Counted from the stretch's first letter, positions 25,197 to 34,169 are shown. The stretch is DNA of 64,000 nucleotides from Terribacillus saccharophilus (GCF_002272745.1 NZ_NPBD01000007.1:372001-436000); one strand, 5' to 3'. Numbers and translations are program-made. Notes: generated from the sequence alone by a model not told the origin.

Positions 25197-25225
25197 TTGA
25201 ATAAAAATACATGTTAAAGTATAAT
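25197..25225 (+). promoter_or_regulatory. argCJBD promoter with embedded ARG box
   Basis: TTGAAT (25197-25202), 17-base spacer, TATAAT (25220-25225). TGAATAAAAATACA (25198-25211) fits the ArgR/AhrC box pattern TGNATNNNNATNCA exactly and covers the -35 and spacer, so arginine-bound repressor would exclude polymerase. Confidence 0.8.
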
Positions 25226-25264
25226 TACTAACTAATTCGTACTTGTTTATAGGAGGTTACGTTC

Positions 25265-26302
25265 GTGAAAGTCGCAATAATAGGCGGTACAGGTTATGGA
25301 GCGGTAGAATTACTCAGGCTTTTGCATATACATCCTTATGCAGAAGTGAAAGCAATTATATCTCATTCCAATGCGGGGAACTCATTGACAGCATTGTATC
25401 CGCATACGGATGGGTTTGTAGAAGGAACAATGGAAACTTTTGATATTGAAGCCTTGAAAGAACATGTGGACTTTGCATTTTTCGCCGCTCCTCCTGGGGT
25501 GAGCAGAGATCTGCTTCCGGAGCTTGCAGAAGCCGGTATCCGCTGTGTGGATTTAGCGGGTGATTTCCGCTTGAAAGATCCAGCAGTATACAAGGAATGG
25601 TATAAGCTAGACGCTGCATCAGCTGATTTGTTGGAGAGAGCGGTTTATGGACTGCCTGAGCTGAATGGCGAAGAGATTGCAGGAGCTGCTTTTGTTGCTA
25701 ACCCTGGTTGTTATCCTACAGCTACATTGCTCGGTCTGCTGCCGGCAGTACATAATGGTCTGATTGATCCATCTTCCATTATCATTGATGCCAAATCAGG
25801 CCTTTCCGGAGCCGGCAAGTCTTTGAGTTCTGTAACGCATTATAGTGAGATAAATGAAAATGTAAAAGCTTATAAGTTGGGCGCGCATAAACACATCCCG
25901 GAGATAGAACAAGTTTTAGCAGGAGTAGGCGGTACACAACAGGCTGTTACCTTTTCCACACAGCTTGTTCCGATGACGAGGGGAATTCTCGCAACTATTT
26001 ATTCTGATCTTAAAACGGACTTATCAGAAGCTGAATTATTAGAATCATATGAAAACTATTATTATAAACACCCATTTGTGCGAATCAGATCACAAGGTGA
26101 ATGGCCGGCGACAAAAGAAGTGGCTACAAGTAATTTCTGTGATATCGGATTGCATGTGGATAGGCGGACAAACAGGCTGACTATCGTATCGGTAATTGAC
26201 AACCTGGTAAAAGGGGCGGCAGGTCAAGCCATTCAGAATATGAATATCATGCAAGGCTGGGAGCAGACTGCAGGATTGTGGATGCTGCCGGTTTATCCAT
26301 AA
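25265..26302 (+). CDS. argC: N-acetyl-gamma-glutamyl-phosphate reductase
   Basis: Third step of arginine synthesis: NADPH-dependent reduction of N-acetylglutamyl phosphate to the semialdehyde. 345 residues, normal length. The N-terminal cofactor motif is IIGGTGYGAVELLRLL and the active-site Cys is in VANPGCYPTA (about residue 149). The start is GTG at 25265, seven bases after AGGAGGT. It leads the argC-argJ-argB-argD operon, with argJ starting 14 bases after its stop, under an ArgR-controlled promoter. Confidence 0.97.
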   Translation: MKVAIIGGTGYGAVELLRLLHIHPYAEVKAIISHSNAGNSLTALYPHTDGFVEGTMETFDIEALKEHVDFAFFAAPPGVSRDLLPELAEAGIRCVDLAGDFRLKDPAVYKEWYKLDAASADLLERAVYGLPELNGEEIAGAAFVANPGCYPTATLLGLLPAVHNGLIDPSSIIIDAKSGLSGAGKSLSSVTHYSEINENVKAYKLGAHKHIPEIEQVLAGVGGTQQAVTFSTQLVPMTRGILATIYSDLKTDLSEAELLESYENYYYKHPFVRIRSQGEWPATKEVATSNFCDIGLHVDRRTNRLTIVSVIDNLVKGAAGQAIQNMNIMQGWEQTAGLWMLPVYP

Positions 26303-26316
26303 AGGAGAGGGATCAG

Positions 26317-27540
26317 ATGATAAAGACAGAACAGGCGATATATACAGTTATTGAAAACGGCAATATCACCAGTCCGAGCGGATTCCAGGCCGGCGGGGTC
26401 GCAATTGGTCTCCGCAAGCATAACAAGCTTGATATGGGATGGGTCTATACAGAAGTTCCAGCAACCGCTGCTGGAGTATATACATTGAATTCTTTTCGGG
26501 CAGCTCCGCTGCTTGTAACAGAAGAAAGTATTCAGCAAGAGGGGAAGCTGCAGGCAATTGTAGTGAATAGCGCCAATGCGAATGCATGTACAGGAGAAGA
26601 GGGTTTGGCAAATGCTTATGCGATGCGCAAAGCTTTCTCAAATCAGCTCGGGATTAAAGTACAGCATGCGGCGGTAGCATCAACTGGACTGATTGGTGTC
26701 CAGCTGCCGATGGATAAGATAATGACGGGGATTCATTCAATTTCTGGAGAAGGCAAAGCGGATGATTTTGCTCAGGCCATTCTTACGACAGATACATGTA
26801 CAAAACAGCTTGCAGTCAGTGTAGAGATTGATGGGGTATTAATCACGATTGGCGGAGCTGCAAAAGGATCTGGCATGATTCATCCGAATATGGCCACTAT
26901 GTTAGCCTTCGTGACAACGGACGCCGTCATTCCAGCTGATGTACTGGAGAATCAGCTGCGGAAGACGACGGATAAATCCTACAATATGATTACAGTAGAT
27001 GGAGATACCAGCACAAATGATATGGTGCTTGTGCTGGCAAACGGAAAAGCAGGCAACAAGGAGCTAAATCCAAATCATCCGGAATGGGAGAAGTTCTGCG
27101 CTGCTTTCCAGTATGTTTCACAGGAATTGGCAAAGAAAATCGCCCGTGACGGGGAAGGCGCGACAAAGCTAGTTGAAGTTCGTGTAAAACAGGCGCAAAC
27201 ACCAGAAGAGGCACGGAAAATCGGGAAAGCGGTCGTTGCTTCTAGTCTGGTGAAAGCGGCGGTATATGGAGCAGATCCGAATTGGGGCCGAATCATTACT
27301 GCAGCGGGTTATAGCGGTGCTGCTTTCTCTCCTCATAAAATCTCAGTTTGGCTTGGGGATGTGTTGGTCGTACAGGAAGGAACACCCGTATTATTTGATG
27401 AGACGGAAGCTAGCGAATATCTGAAGCAGGATAGTGTTGTGATCACGATCGATTTACAGGAAGGAACTGGGGAAGCGACTGCCTGGGGCTGTGATTTGTC
27501 ATACGATTACGTCAAAATCAATGCTTCTTACCGAACGTGA
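26317..27540 (+). CDS. argJ: Bifunctional ornithine acetyltransferase / N-acetylglutamate synthase
   Basis: Recycles the acetyl group from N-acetylornithine to glutamate, and in the bifunctional form also makes N-acetylglutamate from acetyl-CoA. 407 residues from the ATG at 26317 (AAAGGAGAGGG upstream). The self-cleavage and catalytic Thr is in HPNMATMLAFV (about residue 194), giving alpha and beta chains. NSANANACTG and DPNWGRII are family hallmarks. No separate argA or argE is present in the cluster, which fits the cyclic acetyl pathway. Confidence 0.97.
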   Translation: MIKTEQAIYTVIENGNITSPSGFQAGGVAIGLRKHNKLDMGWVYTEVPATAAGVYTLNSFRAAPLLVTEESIQQEGKLQAIVVNSANANACTGEEGLANAYAMRKAFSNQLGIKVQHAAVASTGLIGVQLPMDKIMTGIHSISGEGKADDFAQAILTTDTCTKQLAVSVEIDGVLITIGGAAKGSGMIHPNMATMLAFVTTDAVIPADVLENQLRKTTDKSYNMITVDGDTSTNDMVLVLANGKAGNKELNPNHPEWEKFCAAFQYVSQELAKKIARDGEGATKLVEVRVKQAQTPEEARKIGKAVVASSLVKAAVYGADPNWGRIITAAGYSGAAFSPHKISVWLGDVLVVQEGTPVLFDETEASEYLKQDSVVITIDLQEGTGEATAWGCDLSYDYVKINASYRT

Positions 27541-27553
27541 AGGGGGCAGCGAA

Positions 27554-28354
27554 ATGAATTTTCTTATTATAAAATGTGGCGGCAGTATTATCGACCAGCT
27601 TCCGGATAATTTCTATGATAATATCGCTGCTATTCAAAAGCAGGGTGATTGGAAGCCTGTCATCGTCCATGGAGGCGGTAAGCTGATCAATGAACTGCTG
27701 GAACAAACAGGGGTGAAGACGGAATTCGTCGATGGTCTGCGGGTGACAACCGAAGAGGTGCTTGATGTTGTCGAGATGGCGCTTAGCGGAGCAGTAAATA
27801 AGTTTCTTGTCCGTAAGCTGATGAGCAGAACGGATGCGTATGGTGTCAGTGGTCTGGATGGTAAGCTACTTTATGCTGAACCTGTTGCGAATGCAGATAA
27901 ACTCGGACTTGTCGGTAATGTGACAGAAGTGAATACGGCACTTATTGAGCAGATTGTCTCACAAGACAACATCCCGGTCATTTCCCCGCTTGCTGGCGGT
28001 GAGGGTAATTCGCGATTTAACATCAATGCCGATTTAGCGGCATCAGCTATCGCGCGAGCCTTGAATGCGGAGCTATGTTTCATAAGTGACATCCCGGGCA
28101 TTTATCGGCAAGTGAATGGACAGAAGCAGATGCTAACGAATGTAACGGACAGTGAATTGAAACAAATGATGGCTGAAGGGTTGATTAAGGATGGTATGAT
28201 CCCGAAGGTGCGGGCAGCCCTGGAAGCATTGGAGCATGGAGCGGGAAAAGTCACGATCGTCAACGGACTATCAGATGACAGTTTGCTGCAATTAGTGGAA
28301 GGGAAAGTCGCTGGTACTACCATAACATTATCGGAGGAGGCACATCATGTCTGA
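27554..28354 (+). CDS. argB: Acetylglutamate kinase
   Basis: Phosphorylates N-acetylglutamate, the second step of the pathway; 266 residues, amino-acid kinase fold. The N-terminal phosphate loop is IIKCGGSII, VIVHGGGKLIN follows, and the nucleotide region carries FNINADLAASAIA. GGGGGC lies before the ATG at 27554; upstream in-frame starts fall inside argJ. Its last codons overlap argD by eight bases. The short N-terminus lacks the extra helix that arginine-sensitive hexameric enzymes use, so feedback inhibition is less likely (inference). Confidence 0.97.
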   Translation: MNFLIIKCGGSIIDQLPDNFYDNIAAIQKQGDWKPVIVHGGGKLINELLEQTGVKTEFVDGLRVTTEEVLDVVEMALSGAVNKFLVRKLMSRTDAYGVSGLDGKLLYAEPVANADKLGLVGNVTEVNTALIEQIVSQDNIPVISPLAGGEGNSRFNINADLAASAIARALNAELCFISDIPGIYRQVNGQKQMLTNVTDSELKQMMAEGLIKDGMIPKVRAALEALEHGAGKVTIVNGLSDDSLLQLVEGKVAGTTITLSEEAHHV

Positions 28355-29525
28355 AACGAATGCAGCAGTATCTTCTGTCATGCCGACTTACAGCAGATTT
28401 CCGATTTCTATTGCAAAAGGAGAAGGAAGCTATGTCTGGGATGCTGATGGTAAGCAATACCTGGATTATACTGCAGGAATCGCTACTTGTAATTTAGGTC
28501 ACGCCCCCGCAACAGTCAAGGAAGCTGTCAAGGAACAGCTAGACACCATTTGGCATTGTTCCAATCTATATCGTATACCGGTGCAAGAGCAATTAGCGGA
28601 GCTTTTGACTGCCCATACTTTTGCTGATCAAGTATTCTTCGCCAATAGTGGTGCAGAGGCAAATGAAGCAGCAATCAAACTGGCGCGCAGCTATGCACAG
28701 AAGGTGAAAGGAACGACCGGCTTTGAGGTTGTTACTTTCAGTCAATCATTCCACGGCCGTACATTAGCGACGTTGGCTGCAACTGGCCAGGAAAAGATTC
28801 AAAAGTATTTCGCACCGCTGACAAAAGGTTTCCGCCATCTACCTTATAATGATGTTGAAGCACTTGATGAGCTAATCGGTCCGGATACATGCGGCGTATT
28901 ATTGGAGCTTGTCCAAGGAGAAGGCGGCGTTATCCCGGCTGATTCTGTCTGGGTAAAGGAAGTGGAGCGCCTTTGTAAGGAGCACGATGTACTGTTTATG
29001 CTGGATGAAGTACAAACTGGAGTCGGACGTACCGGCACGCTTTATGCTTATGAGCAGTACGAGCTGGAACCGGATGTGCTGACAACCGCAAAAGGACTGG
29101 CTTCAGGTATTCCGATTGGGGCTATGCTGGCAACAGGTAAAGCAGCTGCGGCATTTGAAGCGGGTAGTCATGGCAGCACTTTCGGAGGCAATCCGGTAGC
29201 AGCAGCAGCCAGCAAGTCGACATTGGAAGTAATTGCGAATCCTCAATTTCTGGTTGAAGTTCAAGAGACCGCTGACTATTTCCGCAGTGAACTGGAGAAC
29301 ATCGCAGCTGCTTCAAGTGCATTTACTGATGTACGTGGAAAAGGACTGCTGCTTGGTCTTGGTACAACAGGAAAAGCAATTGACCTTGTCAATCAGGCGC
29401 GGGATCTCGGTTTGCTCGTGCTAGTAGCAGGGGAGCATGTACTTCGGATTTTGCCGCCGCTTAATACGAATAAAGCAGAAGTTGATTTCTGTATTGAAAC
29501 ATTGAAACAGATTGCTGGTGAATAA
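28347..29525 (+). CDS. argD: Acetylornithine aminotransferase
   Basis: Class III PLP-dependent aminotransferase converting N-acetylglutamate semialdehyde to N-acetylornithine; 392 residues. FANSGAEANEAAIKLAR binds cofactor phosphate, LDEVQTGVGRTG holds the PLP Asp, and the Schiff-base Lys is in TTAKGLASGIPIG (about residue 250). HGSTFGGNPVAAAA is typical. It is the last gene of the operon. The carbamoylation steps (argF, argG, argH, carAB) must be encoded elsewhere. Confidence 0.97.
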   Translation: MSETNAAVSSVMPTYSRFPISIAKGEGSYVWDADGKQYLDYTAGIATCNLGHAPATVKEAVKEQLDTIWHCSNLYRIPVQEQLAELLTAHTFADQVFFANSGAEANEAAIKLARSYAQKVKGTTGFEVVTFSQSFHGRTLATLAATGQEKIQKYFAPLTKGFRHLPYNDVEALDELIGPDTCGVLLELVQGEGGVIPADSVWVKEVERLCKEHDVLFMLDEVQTGVGRTGTLYAYEQYELEPDVLTTAKGLASGIPIGAMLATGKAAAAFEAGSHGSTFGGNPVAAAASKSTLEVIANPQFLVEVQETADYFRSELENIAAASSAFTDVRGKGLLLGLGTTGKAIDLVNQARDLGLLVLVAGEHVLRILPPLNTNKAEVDFCIETLKQIAGE

Positions 29526-29549
29526 AGCTTCTCTCCACTCATACAATAC

Positions 29550-29583
29550 ATACGATTCCAATCATTTGGAGTCGTATTTTTTT
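29550..29583 (+). terminator. Intrinsic terminator of argCJBD
   Basis: An 11-bp stem (29550-29560 with 29567-29577) and a seven-T run. Confidence 0.9.
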
Positions 29584-29597
29584 GTCAGAATTCCCTG

Positions 29598-29626
29598 TTG
29601 TAGAAACAAGATACAATCGTTAAGAT
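29598..29626 (+). promoter_or_regulatory. Promoter of purU-rbsK
   Basis: TTGTAG, 17-base spacer, TAAGAT, 24 bases before the purU start. Confidence 0.5.
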
Positions 29627-29649
29627 AGAAGAATATTAGGAGGTTAGTC

Positions 29650-30549
29650 ATGGCCGTACATTATCTAGAAAAAATCAAAGCTTTCCAGCAGCAGAATGAA
29701 AACAGATATCGGATCGTCATTTCCTGTCCTGATCAGCCGGGGATTGTTGCAGCGGTTTCCGAGTTTCTTTATAAACAGCAAGCAAATATTATGGAATCAA
29801 ATCAATATACAACAGATCCTGATGGAGGAAGCTTCTTCCTTCGGATTGAATTTGAGTGCCAGCAAGATGGCGACACACAGCAGCAGCTGGAGCACGGCTT
29901 CCAGCAAATAGCGGACCATTTCAAAATGGAGTGGCAGCTTGTGCGCGTGCGGGATCTGAAGAAATTAGCACTCTTCGTCTCAAAAGAGCTGCATTGCCTG
30001 CAGGAGATTCTTTGGGAATATGAAAGCGGACATCTCATGGCCGATCTTTCTGTGATCGTTAGCAATCATGAAGACGCACGGGAACTGGCGGAATCCTACA
30101 ATATACCTTTCTATCACATTCCTGCAAACAAAGATATCCGCCAGCACGCAGAGCAGCAGCAGCTTGAGCTATTGGAACAATACAACATCGATACCGTCAT
30201 TCTTGCAAGATACATGCAGATTCTGACGCCTGTTTTCCTAGAGAATTATAAGAACAATATCATTAATATTCATCATAGCTTCCTCCCGGCCTTCATTGGA
30301 GCAAAACCATATGAGCGTGCCTTTGATCGCGGTGTGAAACTGATCGGTGCAACAAGTCATTATGTGACTTCTGATTTGGATGAAGGTCCAATCATCGAAC
30401 AGGACATTCACCGGGTCAATCATAAGGATAAAGCGGAAGATTTGAAACGTGTCGGCCGTCTTGTCGAACGCAGTGTGCTTATGCGGGCAATTAAATGGCA
30501 TGTAGATGATCGGGTAATTGTCTTCGGCAATAAAACGATCGTATTTTAA
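29650..30549 (+). CDS. purU: Formyltetrahydrofolate deformylase
   Basis: Hydrolyses 10-formyl-tetrahydrofolate to formate and tetrahydrofolate, balancing one-carbon units for purine and methionine synthesis. 299 residues. An N-terminal ACT domain (SCPDQPGIVAAVSEFLYKQ, about 22-100) precedes the formyltransferase-fold domain with NIHHSFLPAFIGA, GVKLIGATSHYV and DEGPIIEQD, the catalytic Asn-His-Asp set. AGGAGG precedes the ATG. The ribokinase gene follows after 13 bases, so the two probably share an mRNA. Confidence 0.95.
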   Translation: MAVHYLEKIKAFQQQNENRYRIVISCPDQPGIVAAVSEFLYKQQANIMESNQYTTDPDGGSFFLRIEFECQQDGDTQQQLEHGFQQIADHFKMEWQLVRVRDLKKLALFVSKELHCLQEILWEYESGHLMADLSVIVSNHEDARELAESYNIPFYHIPANKDIRQHAEQQQLELLEQYNIDTVILARYMQILTPVFLENYKNNIINIHHSFLPAFIGAKPYERAFDRGVKLIGATSHYVTSDLDEGPIIEQDIHRVNHKDKAEDLKRVGRLVERSVLMRAIKWHVDDRVIVFGNKTIVF

Positions 30550-30562
30550 AGGGGGACTAGCT

Positions 30563-31453
30563 ATGTCGCAGCAACCGAGAATAACGATAATTGGCAGCCT
30601 CAATATGGATTTGACAGCCACTTCAAATAAACGCCCTGCAGCAGGAGAGACGATACTTGGTGAACGTTTCGAGACCTTTCCTGGTGGCAAGGGTGCCAAT
30701 CAAGCCGTAGCTGCAGTGCGGCTTGGAGCAGATGTTACAATGATCGGCATGGTCGGTAAGGATACTTTCGGGAATGAATTAACGCAGGTTCTCCGTCGGG
30801 AAGGTGTAGAGACAGAGCACATAGGAAGAGCCGACACGTCATCTGGTGTTGCTGTCATTCAGGTAGTGGATGGAGATAACAGCATTACTGTCATTCCTGG
30901 AGCTAACTTTCACCTTACACCAGAGTATATTGAGACAAAACGAGATGTTATCCAAAACAGTGATATTGTCCTCATACAGCTTGAGGTTCCGTTAGAGACT
31001 GTAGCGGCAGCGGCGAAGTGCTGTAATGAGGTAAATGTGCCTTACATACTCAATCCAGCTCCAGCACAGTCGCTTCCTGAAGAGATTATCAATCAGGCTG
31101 CCTACATTACGCCGAATGAATCGGAAGCGGCAATCCTATTTGAAGATGCGGATAAAGCATTACAGAAATATCCCGACAAACTTGTCATTACAAAAGGTGA
31201 GGAAGGCGTTGTCTACAGTGGTGGGCATGTGGCAGCATTCCCTGTGTCTGCAGTAGACACGACAGGTGCAGGTGACACATTCAATGCAGCACTCGGACTA
31301 AAGCTGGCAAGAGGCAGTTCACTGTCAGAAGCTTGCAGCTATGCAAACGCAGCAGCCGCCTTGCAGATCGGATCACACGGTGCGCAGGCCGGAATGCCGA
31401 CGGATGCTGAGGTCATCGCCTTTATGAGACAAAATGGAGAAAATCCTTTATAA
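30563..31453 (+). CDS. rbsK: Ribokinase
   Basis: PfkB-family kinase that phosphorylates ribose to ribose-5-phosphate, 296 residues. It shows GSLNMDL at the start, the first signature [17 protein letters not shown] (about residues 36-52), and the second signature [14 protein letters not shown] with catalytic Asp near residue 236. I chose the ATG at 30563 after GGGGG; an in-frame start farther upstream lies inside purU. No ribose transporter is adjacent; ribose freed by the nucleoside hydrolase in this window would be a natural substrate. Confidence 0.92.
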   Translation: MSQQPRITIIGSLNMDLTATSNKRPAAGETILGERFETFPGGKGANQAVAAVRLGADVTMIGMVGKDTFGNELTQVLRREGVETEHIGRADTSSGVAVIQVVDGDNSITVIPGANFHLTPEYIETKRDVIQNSDIVLIQLEVPLETVAAAAKCCNEVNVPYILNPAPAQSLPEEIINQAAYITPNESEAAILFEDADKALQKYPDKLVITKGEEGVVYSGGHVAAFPVSAVDTTGAGDTFNAALGLKLARGSSLSEACSYANAAAALQIGSHGAQAGMPTDAEVIAFMRQNGENPL

Positions 31454-31462
31454 TAAGAAACG

Positions 31463-31487
31463 CTTGTGCAAAAAAGCAACAAGGAGG
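31463..31487 (+). promoter_or_regulatory. Hairpin touching the queF ribosome-binding site
   Basis: CTTGTGC and GCAACAAG (one bulged A) pair around a six-A loop (31463-31483), covering the first bases of the SD AAGGAGG (31481-31487). It does not match a known PreQ1 aptamer. Confidence 0.35.
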
Positions 31488-31494
31488 AATACAA

Positions 31495-31992
31495 ATGGCA
31501 GGAAGAAATCCTGAAGAAATGGAAGACGTAACATTGCTTGGTAACCAAAACAATGTCTACGATTTCAATTACAAACCTGAGGTTCTCGAAACCTTTGATA
31601 ATAAACACACATACCGTGATTATTTCGTGAAATTCAACTGTCCGGAATTCACGACGCTATGTCCAATTACGAACCAGCCTGATTTCGGTACGGTTTACAT
31701 CAGCTATATTCCGGATGAAAAAATGGTGGAAAGCAAATCACTGAAGCTGTATCTATTCAGCTTCCGTAACCATGGAGATTTCCATGAAGATTGCATCAAC
31801 ATCATCTTAAATGACCTGAAAGAACTGATGAACCCACGCTACATCGAAGTATGGGGCAAGTTCACACCACGCGGCGGAATAAGCATCGATCCATACGTCA
31901 ACTACGGCCGTCCAGGCACGAAGTATGAGCAAATGGCAGATCATCGCATGATGAATCATGATATGTATCCGGAGAAAGTGGATAATAGATAA
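31495..31992 (+). CDS. queF: 7-cyano-7-deazaguanine reductase (preQ1 synthase)
   Basis: NADPH-dependent nitrile reductase turning preQ0 into preQ1 for queuosine in tRNA; the short 165-residue form. The thioimide-forming Cys is in [16 protein letters not shown] (about residue 56) and the substrate-binding motif is [12 protein letters not shown]. Other queuosine genes (queC, queD, queE) are not in the window. AAGGAGG precedes the ATG but is partly inside a small hairpin. A terminator follows directly. Confidence 0.95.
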   Translation: MAGRNPEEMEDVTLLGNQNNVYDFNYKPEVLETFDNKHTYRDYFVKFNCPEFTTLCPITNQPDFGTVYISYIPDEKMVESKSLKLYLFSFRNHGDFHEDCINIILNDLKELMNPRYIEVWGKFTPRGGISIDPYVNYGRPGTKYEQMADHRMMNHDMYPEKVDNR

Positions 31993-31997
31993 AGAAG

Positions 31998-32031
31998 AAA
32001 GGCATCTCTTGATTGAGATGCCTTTTCTTTT
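31998..32031 (+). terminator. Intrinsic terminator of queF
   Basis: An 11-bp stem (31998-32008 with 32015-32025), 6-base loop and T-rich tail. Confidence 0.88.
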
Positions 32032-32104
32032 CCAGAAGGATTATAGGGTTTCTTATTTCTGATGTAAAATCAGGATAAAACAAAATAAACATAACAATCA
32101 AACT

Positions 32105-32274
32105 CTACAAGATTTGATTACTGTTGTTGCTGTCTGAGTGATTTTTAGTGTCGATTTTAGCTTCTTCTGTACTCCTGCGATAATCATCTATGGTATATTT
32201 TTTTGATGTCTTGTTACGAATAATGCAATCAATACAACGAGAGCAAGGATGCTGAATAATATTATAAATATCAT
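32105..32274 (-). pseudogene. Small single-helix membrane protein gene interrupted by a frameshift at a 7-A run
   Basis: From the ATG at 32274 the frame gives a 28-residue peptide, MIFIILFSILALVVLIALFV then TRHQKNIP, that stops at 32188. One frame over, starting at the A7 run (32198-32204), translation continues as KYTIDDYRRSTEEAKID and on to a stop at 32105. Joined, they make a plausible protein of about 56 residues: one membrane helix and a charged tail. AAGGAG lies 12 bases upstream of the ATG, and a TATAAT -10 farther up. The heptamer A-AAA-AAT is a possible -1 slip site; a sequencing error or real mutation are alternatives. I do not recognise the family. Confidence 0.5.
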
Positions 32275-32403
32275 AGCAGAACATCTCTCCTTCTGAAATG
32301 AAGTGTGATAGGATACGCTTCAGATTAGATTTATTATACAGTATATGTTTGAATATTCTAAATTCTAACAAGTGAACTATATTATATGTTTGGTATAATA
32401 ATT

Positions 32404-32442
32404 AAAAAAGCTAGTGAAGCCATACGGCGACACTAGCTTTTT
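32404..32442 (-). terminator. Terminator of the YfmJ-like gene (bidirectional)
   Basis: AAAAAGCTAGTG/CACTAGCTTTTT stem with 14-base loop; T-runs on both strands. Confidence 0.8.
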
Positions 32443-32448
32443 GTTATG

Positions 32449-33456
32449 TTATTCCGTTTCTGCTACCTTCACTAACTGCTTACCAAGGTTCTCACCCTTA
32501 AACAGTCCAAGAAATGCGTCAGGCACATTTTCAAAACCATCCACTATATTTTCTTCAAAGGTAAGCTTGTCTTGGCTGAACCATTCAGACAACTGTTTCT
32601 TACCTTCAGCATAGCGGTCGCTGTAGTCACCTACGATGAAGCCTTGCATTTTGGCTTTGGATTTAACGAGATAGCCGTGAACGCGAGGTCCTTGATCTTC
32701 TTTCTTATTATAAGAAGAGATGCTGCCGCAGAGCGGTATGCGTGCGTGCGCGTTGAGCAGTGGGTAAACTGCGTCAGATACGGGTCCGCCGACGTTGTCG
32801 AAGTAGACATCGACGCCGTCTGGGCATGCTTTCTCCAATGCTTCCGCTACATTGTCTTCCTTATAGTTGATTACTTCATCCGCACCGAGTGTGTTTTTCA
32901 CATACTCAAGTTTTTTCGGAGAGCCGGCGATACCGACAACACGTGCACCGAGGATTTTAGCAATTTGGACAACGGTTGAACCGACTGCACCAGCTGCGCC
33001 TGAAACGACAACTGTTTCACCAGCTTTTGGTTCACCGATATCAGTCAAACCAAAGTATGCTGTAAGACCAGGCATGCCCATCACACCTAATGCAGTGGAA
33101 ATCGGTCCGAGCTCTGGATCGACTTTTTGCAGAATCTCTGGATTCGCCGCATTGTAGCGAGCCCATGGAAGGTTTCCAAGTACATAGTCACCTTTTTGTA
33201 ATTGATCTGATTTTGATTCGGTCACTTGACCGACGACACCGCCTGCAATAGGAGCGTCCAGTTCATATGGCGGTACATAAGATTTTGTATCGTTCATTCG
33301 ACCGCGCATATATGGATCGACACTGATATAGATGCTCTTGATAAGCACCTGTCCTTCTTCAAGTTCTGGTATTTCTGTTTCAACAAAACGGAAGTTCTCT
33401 TCTGTTGGAGTGCCTTCCGGACGTTTAGCTAATTGAATTTCTTCATTTTTTGCCAT
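32449..33456 (-). CDS. yfmJ: NADPH-dependent oxidoreductase of the zinc-free MDR family (YfmJ/CurA-like)
   Basis: A 335-residue medium-chain reductase of the leukotriene B4 dehydrogenase / curcumin reductase group, which reduces the C=C of enones and quinone-like aldehydes. SIYISVDPYMRGRMND is the group's signature, and VVSGAAGAVGSTVVQIAK is the NADPH-binding loop. Zinc-binding cysteines of alcohol dehydrogenases are absent. AAGGAG lies nine bases before the ATG at 33456; the ATG at 33465 abuts that site. The likely role is detoxification of reactive electrophiles. Confidence 0.88.
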   Translation of the reverse strand: MAKNEEIQLAKRPEGTPTEENFRFVETEIPELEEGQVLIKSIYISVDPYMRGRMNDTKSYVPPYELDAPIAGGVVGQVTESKSDQLQKGDYVLGNLPWARYNAANPEILQKVDPELGPISTALGVMGMPGLTAYFGLTDIGEPKAGETVVVSGAAGAVGSTVVQIAKILGARVVGIAGSPKKLEYVKNTLGADEVINYKEDNVAEALEKACPDGVDVYFDNVGGPVSDAVYPLLNAHARIPLCGSISSYNKKEDQGPRVHGYLVKSKAKMQGFIVGDYSDRYAEGKKQLSEWFSQDKLTFEENIVDGFENVPDAFLGLFKGENLGKQLVKVAETE

Positions 33457-33531
33457 ATGCGTCATCTCCTTTTAGGTAATAGGGCAATTGTAAGACGGGA
33501 AAACTGCTCGTACAACTCTTTTGCTTATAGG

Positions 33532-33556
33532 GTTTCATAGAAGCAACAGGGGGAAT
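33532..33556 (+). promoter_or_regulatory. Sigma-B-type general-stress promoter of ydaT
   Basis: GTTTCA (33532-33537), 13-base spacer, GGGAAT (33551-33556), against SigB consensus GTTTAA-N12-15-GGGWAW. ydaT is a SigB regulon gene in B. subtilis. Confidence 0.65.
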
Positions 33557-33591
33557 AGTATATACATAAAAAACGCAAAGGAGTTTTTAGC

Positions 33592-34029
33592 ATGCCATGG
33601 ACGATGGACGATTATCCTGCTTCGCTTAAAAATCTGGACAAGCCAGTAAAAAAGAAAGCCATAGAAATTGCCAATGCGATGGTGGATGAAGGCTACGACG
33701 AAGGCAGAGCTATTCCCATTGCGACCAATCAGGCCAAAGAGTGGAAGTCGAATGCTTCTGACAAGGAAGTGAAGGACTTTCTGAAGAACGATGATCCGAC
33801 AAAACGTGACTCAAATGCTTCACATAGTAATCCGGATTTGATTGATAATGCAGAGGAAGTTGTTCCGCATGAGGATGGCTGGGCAGTACAATCAAAAGGA
33901 TCAAAACGGCCGTCACAAGTCTTCGATAATAAACAGGACGCAATTAAACGAGCGAAAGAGATTGCAGATAATAAAGGGACAGAGACGATTATTCATAAGA
34001 AAGATGGTTCTGTTCAGAAGCGTTCTTAG
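33592..34029 (+). CDS. ydaT: General stress protein YdaT (DUF2188 domain)
   Basis: A 145-residue soluble protein that follows B. subtilis YdaT along its length. The N-terminal part (MPWTMDDYPASLKNLDKPV, then IANAMVDEGYDEGRAIPIA) is characteristic. The C-terminal 50 residues are a DUF2188 domain (GWAVQSKGSKRPSQVFDNKQ, then HKKDGSVQKR). Molecular function is unknown. The SigB-like promoter upstream places it in the stress regulon. AAAGGAG precedes the ATG and a terminator follows. Confidence 0.9.
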   Translation: MPWTMDDYPASLKNLDKPVKKKAIEIANAMVDEGYDEGRAIPIATNQAKEWKSNASDKEVKDFLKNDDPTKRDSNASHSNPDLIDNAEEVVPHEDGWAVQSKGSKRPSQVFDNKQDAIKRAKEIADNKGTETIIHKKDGSVQKRS

Positions 34030-34033
34030 TCTT

Positions 34034-34065
34034 GGGCTGTATCACCTGTGATACAGCTCTTTTTG
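34034..34065 (+). terminator. Intrinsic terminator of ydaT
   Basis: GCTGTATCAC/GTGATACAGC stem, two-base loop extended by G-C pairs, then five Ts. Confidence 0.85.
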
Positions 34066-34169
34066 TATGTCCGCTTTTTCTGCTTGTGTAGGATAATGCT
34101 TTATTTATTCCTAGAAAAGCTTATAATGAGGAAAGCAAGACCATAATGAAGAAAAGGTGGATCATTTCC

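Noticed and set aside
31454..31494. PreQ1 riboswitch upstream of queF
   Set aside because: The 41-base gap lacks the PreQ1-I stem and conserved loop bases; only a short SD-proximal hairpin is present.
32105..32371. An 88-residue minus-strand reading frame running through the whole region
   Set aside because: Its upstream part has no ribosome site and an unlikely composition. The membrane-helix frame starting at 32274 explains the first part better, leaving only the tail in this frame, hence the frameshift interpretation.
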